Shown: piece after piece, positions 34,764 through 42,496 of the stretch
How positions within the stretch are numbered: the first letter of the stretch is position 1
Layout: every line of letters begins with the position of its first letter
Assembly: GCF_001039355.2 (NCBI RefSeq)
Contig: NW_019775622.1
Location: 126,001-172,693 of the forward strand
DNA length: 46,693 nt
DNA from: Lingula anatina
Lineage: Eukaryota; Brachiopoda; Lingulata; Lingulida; Lingulidae
Reading direction: 5' to 3'
Program-made: the position numbers and the translations under genes
Notes under the pieces: model-generated
The model's database searches: none
Told to the model about the DNA's origin: nothing
Seen by the model: the letters and a program-made list of their open reading frames with translations, nothing else

Positions 34764-36410
34764 TGCAAAATCTTGAAAATATTACATGATTAATGAAAAG
34801 TTTTGGAAGTCAAGTTGTATTCCTATCAGGAAGTATGCTTTTGTTATTAGAATAAAATCATATGTTTTGGGGAAATTAATGAATTGTAAGAAACTGATGT
34901 GTTTGACATTGTCAATCTTTTTTTTTTTTTTTTTAATATCTGGCAAAGATTATTAAACTGTTGAAATAGTCATGCTGGCTTCTTACATGAATCAGGAAGT
35001 ATGTTTTTGTCAGGAAAACAAACAATAAATCTTGGGAACATGATGTATTGCAAAAAGTTGGTGTTTTTGAAATTTTTGATTAATTGCTGCAATGACTATG
35101 TGCTCACAGTCTCGTAAATTAAATGTGTTTTTGTGAGGAACCTGTCTGAATATTTCCTTGTTCTCACAGTGAATGGCAACAAAAACTCACCAGAAACTGC
35201 ATGAGTTGCTTTTAACAATTATGAACTACTATTTGGTCATTTCAGTTTAAAAAGAAGTATTTTAACTTAAATGGTTTTGTAACTCAGATGCATATTGATT
35301 TCATTACTGCTTCGGAGAAAGACTGAAATGTTAAATTATGCATGGCTATATGTATTTTTGTAAAGCAGTTTTCACTGTAGTCACTCTTAGCAATTTGCCA
35401 GATCATTTTACATGATTAATTCACTTGCACAAATATCTTATTTATGAACTCAGCCACAGGTTGCAGATTGAACATCTTTAAATAACAACAAGAAATGACA
35501 TTTTTCTCATGATCATCCATAAATGCATGATTGTAGGTGTCTTTTTGTTAAGCACGAAGCTGAAAGATATTCACAAATATTGGCCTTTACTCAGAGGTGC
35601 ATGGAATGAAATTATTCTCCCAGGAAAATTGTGAGAAGCTTGTCAAGATTTTCCCTATTCTATACTCTATAGGCTTTGGTTGTAGAGATTTTTGCCTTGT
35701 TCTTCGTATACAGTGTGGCAGTGGGGATTTTGCCCCATTCTATGGGATGTGACAACAGAGCTAGATTTTGCCACATTCTATAGAACGTGGTTATGAATAT
35801 TTGGCTTCATTCTTCATTCTTGCATTTGTAGACATAAAACCTTATTCTGTAGGGTGTGGTTGTAGAGGGTTCTTGCATGATCAAACAGGATAAAGAGGCT
35901 GGGAATGGTGTTATCCATGTCATAAACCATGTGTTGTTTCCTCCAATGGAAACACTGGCTGAAATTATCAGTAAAGATTATGAAATGAGGTAAGCCAATG
36001 AGTGCGTTCTCAATAAAACTATCGTAATAGGTAGTTGGAACTAACTTCCCATGGACTCTTGCTGAATGCAGCCAGATTAACAGATGAACACACCTCCTGG
36101 CATTGAGTAGATTAGAGCTGGTGATTATACAAGTATGTTGAAAACAAGAGGAGGCGTGCTAATCTGTTAATCTTGCGTTCAACAAAAGTCTCCACAGAGT
36201 TTGTTTGAACTACCTTGAACTCATCCAATGTAAATGATAAAAATAAAACATACAATCTGTATTCAAACTTGATTCACATCACAATAGTTAGAAGATGTGC
36301 ATGCATGCAAATGTTCACATCACAGTATGTGTAATTTAAGTCACTCTTTTACTTCTATAGTTCACTTGTCACAGCAGATAAGATAGACGAATCACATGTA
36401 CTGTGTGTTC

Positions 36411-36444
<34 letters not shown>

Positions 36445-37201
36445 CTTATTCTTCTACAGATTTAATTCCAATGAACATCTTCGTCAACTTTACTATATCT
36501 ATTCAATGTTCCTATCTCAGACCGTTTGAAGAGGCACTGAAGAAGGAGGGTCTTGCAGCTCAGCTCAGCCAGTCTGGTTCTTACACCGTGTTTGTTCCTA
36601 CCCGCGCCGCGGTGAGGAGGGTGAAGAGAAGGCTGGACAATATGAGCCATGACCAGCTGAAGAAGGTCACTTTGATTTCTTAATTAATTCATCTTTAAAT
36701 TATATATTTAGTCTACTTTTAAATTTAAATATTGACAGAATTATAAGTAAAATGTTCTTATCAGTCCGCCAATTATAAAATTATAAATTGAAATTAAAAA
36801 CAAGAAAATTGTGTAAAAAGTGAAGCTTTTGAGGAGAGAAATGATGCAAAACTATACGTGTAATTTATAATATTTTCAATTTGATAAATGATTACGTTAA
36901 AGCTATTATAGTATTTGTGTGTTGTTTGTTAAATGGAGGATTGGCCATGCATTTAGGCATTATATGCTGTTTGTTAACTTTGTTACAGATCTTGAAGAAC
37001 CACATTCTGGAAGGCGTGTACACCAGTTGTGCGTTCCAGGAAGGAACCATTCTGCCACTGAAGAACCAAAACGGCAAAGAGCTCTCATGTAGTAAAAGTA
37101 GGGGGCGCATGCTGCTGTCAAGACGCGCAAGAGTGAGTCGTACAAACATCATGGCAACAAACGGAGTTCTCCATGTTGTTGATGAGGTTCTTGAACATTA
37201 A
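18815..37201 (+). CDS. TGFBI-like: Secreted EMI plus four-FAS1 matrix protein of the TGFBI/periostin family (whole gene)
   Basis: The exons are 18815-18921, 19293-19391, seven exons present twice (first set 24913-28707, second set 29867-33392), one of 34488-34624 or 35853-35989, 36521-36665 and 36989-37201. Using one set and one alternative exon, all phases agree and give about 629 residues, near the 683 of human TGFBI. Order: signal peptide (MKILVFLELLLFTQIYG, 1-17), EMI domain (about 36-92, with VCSVQ, ICGQ, DCCIGYEKIPG and PGC), then FAS1 domains at about 93-220, 228-357, 361-496 and 497-628. Each FAS1 has the first conserved box (GPYTLFAP, GPFTVFAP, GPYTLFAP, GSYTVFVP) and the second (ATNGIIHLID, ASNGVVHMID, AANGVIHIID or AGNGVIHVIN, ATNGVLHVVD). 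Family members are extracellular adhesion proteins that bind integrins and collagen. FAS1-1 has the YH pair (QYHVV), and FAS1-2 has EPDII, similar to the EPDIM integrin motif of TGFBI. There is no C-terminal RGD or extension. Single-copy or vertebrate-orthologous status cannot be decided here. Confidence 0.9.
19293..19391 (+). CDS. TGFBI-like: Fasciclin gene exon 2: first part of the EMI domain
   Basis: The acceptor TTCTTCCAG ends at 19292 and the donor GTAAGT starts at 19392. It encodes GPNVCSVQRVGSKKIYTES and YTSQDICGQR, closely resembling the start of the TGFBI EMI domain. Phase 2 on both sides. Confidence 0.85.
19884..19919. repeat. GT microsatellite
   Basis: Interrupted GT run in intron 2. 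Confidence 0.85.
20121..20175. repeat. ATT microsatellite
   Basis: About 17 ATT-type units with two ATA interruptions at the left. A polyT tract follows near 20230-20247, then G8. Confidence 0.9.
22964..23576. repeat. Pair of perfect 43-base inverted repeats enclosing 527 bases
   Basis: The left arm 22964-23006 begins TTTTGGGTCACTTGATGATG. The right arm 23534-23576 is its exact reverse complement. The enclosed DNA has no coding frame I trust, and it contains an A-rich tract (about 23395-23435). No target-site duplication is evident at the outer edges. It could be a non-autonomous DNA transposon with terminal inverted repeats or a recent local inverted duplication. Confidence 0.8.
24241..24257. 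repeat. C17 homopolymer
   Basis: Seventeen C in a row within otherwise AT-rich intron DNA. A G-rich opposite strand could form unusual structure. Length is error-prone in assemblies. Confidence 0.9.
24913..24977 (+). CDS. TGFBI-like: Fasciclin gene exon 3 (copy 1): end of the EMI domain
   Basis: Encodes PYKEYDCCIGYEKIPGYPGC, nearly the same as the TGFBI stretch with its paired cysteines. It enters in phase 2 and leaves in phase 1; the donor is GTAAAC. Confidence 0.85.
25013..25067. repeat. GT and GC-GT microsatellite in intron 3, copy 1
   Basis: GT run with GCACGCGTGCG interruptions. In copy 2 the corresponding tract is interrupted by a 168-base foldback insertion. Confidence 0.9.
25234..25422 (+). 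CDS. TGFBI-like: Fasciclin gene exon 4 (copy 1): FAS1-1, first half
   Basis: The acceptor CTTCAG ends at 25233 and the donor GTAGGG is at 25423. It encodes TPLKDLMETLADVGATEFL and then SRTGPYTLFAPVNEVF, which is the first conserved FAS1 box. Phase 1 on both sides. Confidence 0.9.
25906..26021 (+). CDS. TGFBI-like: Fasciclin gene exon 5 (copy 1): FAS1-1, middle
   Basis: Encodes FQYHVVKNGVELKDFDDELE and LAIPGKVVVNNKETG. QYHVV is the YH motif position known as an integrin-contact site in this family. The donor GTGAGT gives phase 0; a stop follows soon in the intron frame. Confidence 0.85.
26413..26701 (+). CDS. TGFBI-like: Fasciclin gene exon 6 (copy 1): end of FAS1-1 and start of FAS1-2
   Basis: Encodes ITTVNCARITRPNIPATNG then IIHLIDKIL (second FAS1 box). 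The linker and FAS1-2 follow, with LQTLQDLIARTRLTD and MRNGPFTVFAPTVDAFKKIP. The donor GTAAGC is used in phase 1. Confidence 0.9.
27150..27365 (+). CDS. TGFBI-like: Fasciclin gene exon 7 (copy 1): end of FAS1-2
   Basis: Encodes ILQHHVVKGTICSNFITRKQ and LKARIVEPDIIASNGVVHMI. It contains EPDII, comparable to the EPDIM motif that TGFBI carries in FAS1-4. Two cysteines are present. The donor GTAAGA leaves phase 1. Confidence 0.9.
27426..27511. repeat. Compound ATT and GAT microsatellite, intron 7 copy 1
   Basis: About 17 ATT units then about 11 GAT units. The copy 2 counterpart (32554-32579) has only about eight ATT units and no GAT run. Confidence 0.95.
27616..27759 (+). CDS. TGFBI-like: Fasciclin gene exon 8 (copy 1): FAS1-3, first half
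   Basis: Encodes AKTLLDRAEELGLKTFVKLL, KQAGLDKDLALYSS and GPYTLFAPSDYAFS. The Q in KQAG is E in copy 2, the only amino-acid difference between the blocks. Phase 1 both sides. Confidence 0.9.
28022..28444. mobile_element. 423-base composite foldback transposon (MITE) in intron 8, copy 1 only
   Basis: The terminal inverted repeats are perfect over about 55 bases, starting GGCTTCATTCACATGCAATG and ending with GCGGTAT. Flanks show CTA on both sides (28019-28021 and 28445-28447). Copy 2 has the empty site GTGATCTAGTCTCAAAATG at about 33124. A second, GC-rich palindrome is nested inside (about 28069-28232), centred on ACTATAAGTTACTATAAGT. There is no open frame, so it is non-autonomous. A 3-base target duplication suggests the PIF/Harbinger or a related group, but that is uncertain. 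Confidence 0.85.
28538..28707 (+). CDS. TGFBI-like: Fasciclin gene exon 9 (copy 1): FAS1-3, middle
   Basis: Encodes AMRRDRSAKVNSDKDFLRNV, LNFHIGFGKIMSNQLVDD and KLYPRKLRINVYRA. It ends in phase 0 with donor GTAAGT. Because exon 3 of copy 2 needs phase 2, it cannot follow this exon in frame. Confidence 0.9.
29335..29369. other. Assembly join between the two blocks (polyT and N)
   Basis: AATTTT then about 26 further T with one C, an N at 29367, and an abrupt restart of the copy 1 sequence. Comparison with 34024 onward shows the true continuation after GTCACTTTTT is CATTTTTTTTATTGC. Confidence 0.85.
29867..29931 (+). CDS. TGFBI-like: Fasciclin gene exon 3 (copy 2)
   Basis: Identical protein to the copy 1 exon (end of EMI, DCCIGYEKIPGYPGC), same phases and the same GTAAAC donor. 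Confidence 0.85.
29966..30001. repeat. GT microsatellite, intron 3 copy 2
   Basis: About 18 GT units, directly followed by the 168-base foldback element. GT units resume after the element. Confidence 0.9.
30002..30169. mobile_element. 168-base hAT-like MITE (family F2) in intron 3, copy 2 only
   Basis: Starts CAGGGGTGGATTGAGGCC and ends GGATCCACCCCTG, an inverted-repeat pair of hAT type. It also contains the GTCGGAAAACAGTC and TTCTTGAAGACGGTC motifs shared with the copy at 42497-42662. It sits inside a GT repeat, so the target duplication cannot be read. The same place in copy 1 is an uninterrupted repeat. There is no open frame. Confidence 0.85.
30350..30538 (+). CDS. TGFBI-like: Fasciclin gene exon 4 (copy 2)
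   Basis: Same protein as copy 1 exon 4, with one silent change (TTT for TTC). FAS1-1 first box GPYTLFAP. Donor GTAGGG. Confidence 0.9.
31030..31145 (+). CDS. TGFBI-like: Fasciclin gene exon 5 (copy 2)
   Basis: Identical to copy 1 exon 5 at the DNA level as far as I can compare. FAS1-1 middle with QYHVV. Confidence 0.85.
31537..31825 (+). CDS. TGFBI-like: Fasciclin gene exon 6 (copy 2)
   Basis: Same protein as copy 1 exon 6 despite about ten silent substitutions, mostly in its 3' half. End of FAS1-1 and start of FAS1-2. Confidence 0.9.
32276..32491 (+). CDS. TGFBI-like: Fasciclin gene exon 7 (copy 2)
   Basis: Same protein as copy 1 exon 7 with about five silent changes, including the EPDII motif. 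Confidence 0.9.
32554..32579. repeat. Short ATT microsatellite, intron 7 copy 2
   Basis: About eight ATT units, the contracted counterpart of 27426-27511. Confidence 0.9.
32715..32858 (+). CDS. TGFBI-like: Fasciclin gene exon 8 (copy 2)
   Basis: FAS1-3 first half. It differs from copy 1 by three silent changes and one replacement (KEAG for KQAG). Confidence 0.9.
33223..33392 (+). CDS. TGFBI-like: Fasciclin gene exon 9 (copy 2)
   Basis: Same protein as copy 1 exon 9, one silent change near the end. It ends in phase 0 and is physically next to exons 10a and 10b. Confidence 0.9.
34324..34374. repeat. 25-base duplication across an N
   Basis: CATCAAATGATCAGTTCAGG followed by CCACT, then N at 34349, then the same with CTACT. 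It reads as two alleles joined end to end. Confidence 0.8.
34488..34624 (+). CDS. TGFBI-like: Fasciclin gene exon 10a: alternative end of FAS1-3
   Basis: The acceptor ACCCTAG ends at 34487 and the donor GTACGG is at 34625; 137 bases, phase 0 to 2. It encodes QPSIEASSIEKGDFEAANG, then VIHIIDRVIFPPEQTLDEIM and TEDECLR. The second FAS1 box and the FPPE linker into FAS1-4 are clear. The part before the box (PSIEASSIEK) is less typical of FAS1 than that of exon 10b. It shares length, phase and sequence pattern with exon 10b, so one replaces the other. Confidence 0.75.
34732..34762. repeat. Long polyT tract in the intron after exon 10a
   Basis: About 31 uninterrupted T. A second run of about 17 T lies near 34918-34934. 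Confidence 0.9.
35656..35885. repeat. Degenerate repeats of about 35-70 bases leading into exon 10b
   Basis: The pattern CATTCTATAGG, GTGGTTGTAGAG, TTTTGCC recurs with changes starting near 35656, 35736, 35774 and 35843. The last unit spans the exon 10b acceptor and first codons. The units may be decayed copies of the acceptor and exon start, or an intron repeat from which the acceptor was recruited. Confidence 0.5.
35853..35989 (+). CDS. TGFBI-like: Fasciclin gene exon 10b: alternative end of FAS1-3
   Basis: The acceptor TTCTGTAG ends at 35852 and the donor GTAAGC is at 35990; exactly 137 bases, phase 0 to 2, like exon 10a. It encodes GVVVEGSCMIKQDKEAGNG, then VIHVINHVLFPPMETLAEII and SKDYEMR. 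Joined to exon 9 (INVYRA), this gives a canonical FAS1 strand (INVYRAGVVVEGS) and box. A shorter variant from the acceptor CAAACAG at about 35888 is also in phase. It cannot be included together with 10a without a frameshift. Confidence 0.75.
36030..36214. mobile_element. Degenerate foldback (MITE-like) element in the intron after exon 10b
   Basis: Arms of about 70 bases pair imperfectly. The left has GGTAGTTGGAAC, AGATTAACAGAT and ACACACCTCCT; the right in reverse complement has GGTAGTTCAAAC, AGATTAACAGAT and GCACGCCTCCT. No clear target duplication and no frame. Older than the 28022 element, judging by divergence between the arms. Confidence 0.65.
36414..36442. repeat. GT microsatellite before exon 11
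   Basis: About 14 GT units, 80 bases before the exon 11 acceptor. Confidence 0.9.
36521..36665 (+). CDS. TGFBI-like: Fasciclin gene exon 11: FAS1-4, first half
   Basis: The acceptor CCTATCTCAG ends at 36520, phase 2 to 0. It encodes RPFEEALKKEGLAAQLSQSG, SYTVFVPTRAAVRRVKRRLD and NMSHDQLKK. The donor GTCACT at 36666 is a poor match to consensus. If it is not used, the frame continues five codons (VTLIS) to a stop, giving a truncated FAS1-4. Confidence 0.85.
36989..37201 (+). CDS. TGFBI-like: Fasciclin gene exon 12: end of FAS1-4 and stop
   Basis: The acceptor TTGTTACAG ends at 36988 and TAA is at 37199-37201. It encodes ILKNHILEGVYTSCAFQEGT, a basic loop (SKSRGRMLLSRRARVSRTN) and the final box ATNGVLHVVDEVLEH. 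The protein stops right after FAS1-4, without the RGD tail of TGFBI or the long C-terminus of periostin. Confidence 0.9.
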   Translation: MLKNHILEGVYTSCAFQEGTILPLKNQNGKELSCSKSRGRMLLSRRARVSRTNIMATNGVLHVVDEVLEH

Positions 37202-37985
37202 AAACAGATCTTGAACAACATGAGTGTTACTTTGTATCTCACATTATGAACTTATTGATGACTTTTGCAGTGGTTTACATGAAAAACACTTATCATTAAA
37301 TAGATAATTTATCTTATTTGAAATTCTGAGGATGAGACGATGCTGCAGTAAGAGCAGGTGCTCTATATTATTTCATGATATTATTTCATGAGTTATCTGA
37401 GGGCTTCTGTATGGTATATCAGCATCCAAGGGACTTCAGTCACTTATTAATGGTCCCATTTGCGCAAAGGGACATCTGAAGGTCCTGTAATGATTTCTCG
37501 GTCAATATGTGTACATATAATTTATCATTTATTGAGATTAAGAACTCTATTCTGATTTGTTAAACCCTATTTTTAGTATTTTTCTGTGCTTGTACTCTGG
37601 CTTTCAGTAATTATTGCCTCGTTGATGTCCTGTGTAAGACCTAAAATATTGCCTCTTTCTCTTCATTTTAAAGTAAATAAATTCATAAAATTCATTAATA
37701 TATACTTGTTTATAGGATACAGGTTTACTAGTATTTCTGTACTACAGTACCTTTATTCAGCCACATCTCATTAGGCCAATGTATTAGACAATATATTTTA
37801 CTGTACTCTTTGTCTTTTACACTCTGTAATTTTCTGTTAGACAAGATAAAGATACCTCTGTCCCTTGAAAAGTATCAGAAATAAATCCTTATTTTTAAAT
37901 CAAATATATGTAATATGAGTAATTTGAAAATCTGCTTATGATTGTCATGTGTGAAGTTTGCCAATAAAACAAGCCTATTTTACAT
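37202..37985 (+). other. 3' untranslated region of the fasciclin gene
   Basis: AT-rich, no frame of note. It ends at the strongest polyadenylation signal nearby. Confidence 0.6.
37963..37968 (+). terminator. Polyadenylation signal of the fasciclin gene
   Basis: AATAAA in CCAATAAAACAAG, followed 20-50 bases later by T-rich and GT-rich sequence (TTTTATTTGTGTTCATG). Earlier AATAAA copies near 37676 and 37882 are alternatives. Confidence 0.55.
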
Positions 37986-40900
37986 CAATGATTTTATTTG
38001 TGTTCATGTAGTTTTTTTAAAACATGAATTATTTAACACTGAATTGTGAAATAACTTACCTATAATGCATTCTTTGTAAAATCACTCTACTCCATATTTG
38101 GCATTTATTTACAAAACAAAATCTTCTAAATGATCTCCTCAGCTACAGATTTTGAAAGCAGAACCTAGATATCTGGCACAAATTATTTAGTGACATTTTT
38201 TACAACCTGAAGTTTGTTATCCTGTGGCATTATGGTCTCTTTACATGTTTTAAAAGCATTACTTTGATTATTGCCAGAGTTGTTATGAAAAGGCTGGCTG
38301 TGGTTATAAGAAAAAGGTGAATCTCGCTTCTTTTTTATGCATTTAGTGGAAATAATATCCATGATTGAACTGCTTTGGCTATTGCCCAACTGATGCATCT
38401 TTTCACAATCTTCCCAGCATCTTGCTGGAGTTCAAACTGATTTTAGTGTGTCTTGCATCTCCTCTGTTGCAACTAAAAAAATTGCTATGCCAGCACCTTT
38501 GCAGTAACTAAAGCTTACACAAAATCTTCAAAGCTTAAAAAAAGCTGTTTTGATAAAACCTCTAGTGATTGAGAATTTCTAAGATGTTCAGAGTTCAATG
38601 GCAAAAGCAAGTTAATTTTTGACTTTGAAGAGGTGGACTTACACTTGGTACCTACATGTGCTTCGATCAGTATATATATGCACTTCTTTACATGCGGCAA
38701 ATACAATTGTACACTTTGGTGTAAGGTAAGAAAATAAAATAAAGTTTATCAATTGTGTGTGGATATAAAGTAAACATTGAAAGCTCTATGTATACATGTA
38801 CATAAAAAAGTAAAGTTCACTTATACTTTTGAATACTTCAGTATAATTATGATCATAATTGCGCTTCCTCTGGAATGTTGGAGTGTGACTTGTAAGATAT
38901 ATGTGTACTTCTAAAGATGTCCAACTAATGAACCCAGAACAGTTTCTTTTCAGCATATGCCTGCCATAAATTTCATCCACTGACTGTCTGAGGATAAAGG
39001 CAGCTAGAATGACTGTTTGTTTTGCACATACAAGTTCAGTAATTCTTTTTTGAGTCTTGCATAAAGCATAAAATACATATGGAAGCACTTATATTGGAAT
39101 GGATGATTGACAACCAAGTATGTGAGCTTTTTTAATCATCAAAATATTTTAAATCAAATTGATTTGTTGAGAATTGTATGTCTTTGATTACAGTTTCTGC
39201 AATTAAATCTAATATGGATAGGTTTTATTAGACTTTTATTATCCTTGAAATTGAAATGAAACTTGTTTTTGTAAGATTTGAAGAAATTAATGATATTTTT
39301 AGTGGAGAAGCACATGGTAGGACGCAGATGGCTGAATCTGGAAAATACAGGCACTTGGCACTCTTGACAGGGACTTCTAGAACACAGCACCAATGGCTCT
39401 TCAATTACCAAACAGAACTGGTGCCAAACAAGACAGCTGACCCTTTGTGATGACTTGAAAGTGGAAAGACATTTCACAATTTCAAATTTCGGATTTGGTG
39501 AAAACGCCCTGCCCACCCACAATGTGATTTAGCCTTTGCAAATTGAAAATGGATCATATAATTACAGTGGTTCTGTCTGCCTCTGCCTCTCCCAAAAAGA
39601 TGTGGGAACCTCCTGTTTATACCCACATTTGAGGTCTTCAATGTTTTCTATGAAGGGTACCCCATTAAAGCAAGTTTCTTTTTTGTATTCTAAATAAGTA
39701 CATCATCTTGCAGCAGTTAGTAATTAACAAATACATTTTTAGACTTTCTGTTGTAAGATATTTTTTCATAAACTTGATGAAAAATTAGCGCTTTATGCTG
39801 CACTGAATTTTTTTTTTAATTTTTCCATTAACAGTGGGACCTCTGTGCAAGGCGGTAGGAACCTCAACTAGAAAATTTTACAGATTTCATGTCAGTAAAT
39901 TAGAAGGATCCAAATAAGAAGTGGAAGAGGGACTTGCGGAGGGCATTTGTGTGTCTGGGCAGGCTGGCTGCATTCACCTGGGGTATGTGCTAACCACAGC
40001 ACTTGAAGTGAGTAGACAACCTTGTTATTTGGTTTAGTCTGGTAGTTAGATTGAGGAAAGCACTTCGTGTGTGCAGGAAGATGTAGAAAAATAATAGGCA
40101 AACAAAAAACTGTTCTGACATCTCCTTTTCTAAAAAATCTTATCTAATTTAGCAATTTTTGCTGAATTTTATCCTATGTTGGCATATACTGCTATATGTA
40201 CTGGTATCATAACCTGTCTGAAATCATAATTACATGGGGAGATATTTTTTTCTGTTTCAGTTGAAATTTGATTGCTTATGTAAAATGTAACTGAAAAAGT
40301 TTATTGTCAAATTATCTTTACTACAGTTGTCACAGCTTTTATAGCATTTTGCACATATTTCAACACTGTTCATGCATCAAACCTGATAAGTGCGTAACAA
40401 TATTTCTGTACATGTCTTTTAAGATGCTACAAAATTGCCACTGCCTGGTAATTTTTCATTAGATTGGCTTTCCAAAGTTTTTTGCTTTGCATTTTTTCTA
40501 CATGTCCAGCCCATCAAAAAGTTCACACTTGATGGGGTTATGTCCTTAGTGCATTGTATACCTGTATACTGATATAACATTTGGAACTTCAGAGCTAGAT
40601 CATAAATGTTGGCCTTTTTACATGCACCACAGTCAAATAACATAAAATTTCTGTTCGTACCATTTGGAGACATGTTTTAGAGGTCAGGATTTTAAATCTA
40701 CATCTTAAGAAACTACAGTACAAACAATTTTTTGGTTCAGTTAACCATGTTGTTTGTTTGTTTGTTAATCTAGTGAAAAATTGCCAATGGCTTGTGTACA
40801 TGTACATTTGTATTGCTTTCAACGTCAGCTTTCTCCACTCTGTCAGACTTTCCATCAGTGGTTGTTTTGACTGAGGAATCTTCTTCCAGGTGCTTTCAGC

Positions 40901-41385
40901 AGCATATCCATTTCTGGTAAAACTAATTAAACTCTGGATCACTTGGTCAAGTTGGTGGGGCAGATTAGCTATTATATGATGTATGTCTGAGAATCGGATG
41001 TAATTAGTCCTTAGGCAGACATATGAACCGATCTTTTAACATAAACTAAGGAATATGCTATAATTATGCAAACAGACGTAAAATATTTTTCTCTCAAAAC
41101 CTTATTTTTCATAAAACTAAAATATGTTATTCAAAAGTTTTCATTTATGAGAGAAGGAATATTTTGTAAGATTTTAGAAAGTTAAATCTTTTTTTAAGTT
41201 AGACTAAGTAAAGAATCTAGATTATTTGTGAGTAGTTAGTGTACCAATTTCTATGCTTCGTGGTCTTGTACACATGCAGACAGCCATTAACCTATATGAT
41301 GTGGTTCAGTGGGTTTCTTGCACCTGTACTTGTGGCAACATTGAACACGCTGTTAATTAATTGAGCTTAGACTGGGAGCATCTCG
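37986..41385. other. Intergenic or intronic DNA, no gene seen
   Basis: 3.4 kb of AT-rich sequence. All frames are short, lack splice-supported neighbours and have random-looking composition, including the minus-strand frames at 38786-39088 and 39154-39522. No repeat family was recognised. Confidence 0.5.
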
Positions 41386-41520
41386 ATAGTCCGAAGGTTC
41401 ATTGGTCTGAAAAATAGTAGCATTTTCATCAGTTTTTTTAATCAAGAGTTTGTTGGTCCTAAGGTTCTATCGTGAACATTCGGACCAATGGACCTTCGGA
41501 CTTGTGAACCTTCGGACTAT
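41386..41520. mobile_element. 135-base foldback element with TCCGAAGGT repeats
   Basis: The left end is ATAGTCCGAAGGTTCATTGG. The right end in reverse complement is ATAGTCCGAAGGTTCACAAG followed by GTCCGAAGGTCCATTGGTCC, so the motif occurs twice on the right. The flanking TA is compatible with a Tc1/mariner-type target but is too short to prove it. Confidence 0.7.
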
Positions 41521-41640
41521 TGCTGCAAGCCCCTCTTAGACTATCACACGTACCCCCATTGGTTCACTGGAAGTCCAGTGTCTGTCAATATTTGCTCCAC
41601 CACCTTGAATTGATCAGCTTGGAAAAGAGGTGGACAACAT

Positions 41641-41817
41641 TGGCCCCATTCAGAACATAGGACTCACTTGTCCGAGGGTCAAATATGGCGACCAACTACA
41701 AAGCTTGCGGTCTAATCCGCTAATAGACACTGAATAGATATCCTGTGGGGAAGTATTCAAGTGGGTTGGCCATTTTTAATCCTCAAATTAGTTAGTCCCT
41801 TATTCTGAATTGGGCCA
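41641..41817. mobile_element. Foldback (MITE-like) element, family F1 copy 2
   Basis: Ends TGGCCCCATTCAGAACATAG and, in reverse complement, ATGGCCCAATTCAGAATAAG, followed by GGACTxACT on both sides. It is related to 3563-3752 in inverse orientation. No frame. Confidence 0.65.
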
Positions 41818-41935
41818 TTGATGCTGTTCATATCTATGGCATATAGATGTTACTATTACACTTTATTATTCTGTAGAAGCAGATAATTGTGTGGTACAAC
41901 ATACCTTCAACTTACAGTTTAAAGAACAGAGATAA

Positions 41936-42033
41936 CCCAGCAGACAAACGACATTGATTCACCATTGAATCAACATTAATTTTGGTGGATCAACGTTGAA
42001 TCAACATAGAATCAATGTCGTTTGCCTGCAGGG
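41936..42033. mobile_element. 98-base foldback element with TTGAATCAAC core
   Basis: Ends CCCAGCAGACAAACGACATT and, in reverse complement, CCCTGCAGGCAAACGACATT. The inner part repeats TTGAATCAAC and the palindrome-like CAACGTTGAATC. This type of short foldback is common in invertebrate genomes. Confidence 0.75.
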
Positions 42034-42496
42034 AATGAACTTGTTCTGAAACACAAGTTTTATTACAGTAGCCTTCTGTGAGTATTTAGTAACTGTGAAC
42101 AGCATTATAGCCATTAAATGTTTTGCCACACTGATACCAATGGTGTGTATATTGTGTAATTCAATCTAGTCATTCTACATGTATCTCCAGGTCTGCTCAC
42201 ACATTTTCTTTTCTGAAAAACATTTAAAAGAATTTTATGTGGGCAAAGTTTTCCAAACTAAAACAGGATACATAAAAACAAAATGAAAGCTTTATCTTTG
42301 ATCTTCATTTACATAAATGACAGACAAAACAAGGCAGTGAAAAAGGAAAGTTTGTTTGTTTGTTGGGTTATATAATAAAAGGGGGCCTTGTTTAGCCAAA
42401 TCGTGAACATCCAATACTCAACTGTGTTGCCTGTTTTCTTGATATGAATAGGACCATGATGAATTGGACGGAGGAAACATAAAGTAAATATGAGAT

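Noticed and set aside
39154-39522. Minus-strand frame of 122 residues as a gene
   Set aside because: No recognisable domain, no convincing splice partners, and composition like translated non-coding DNA.
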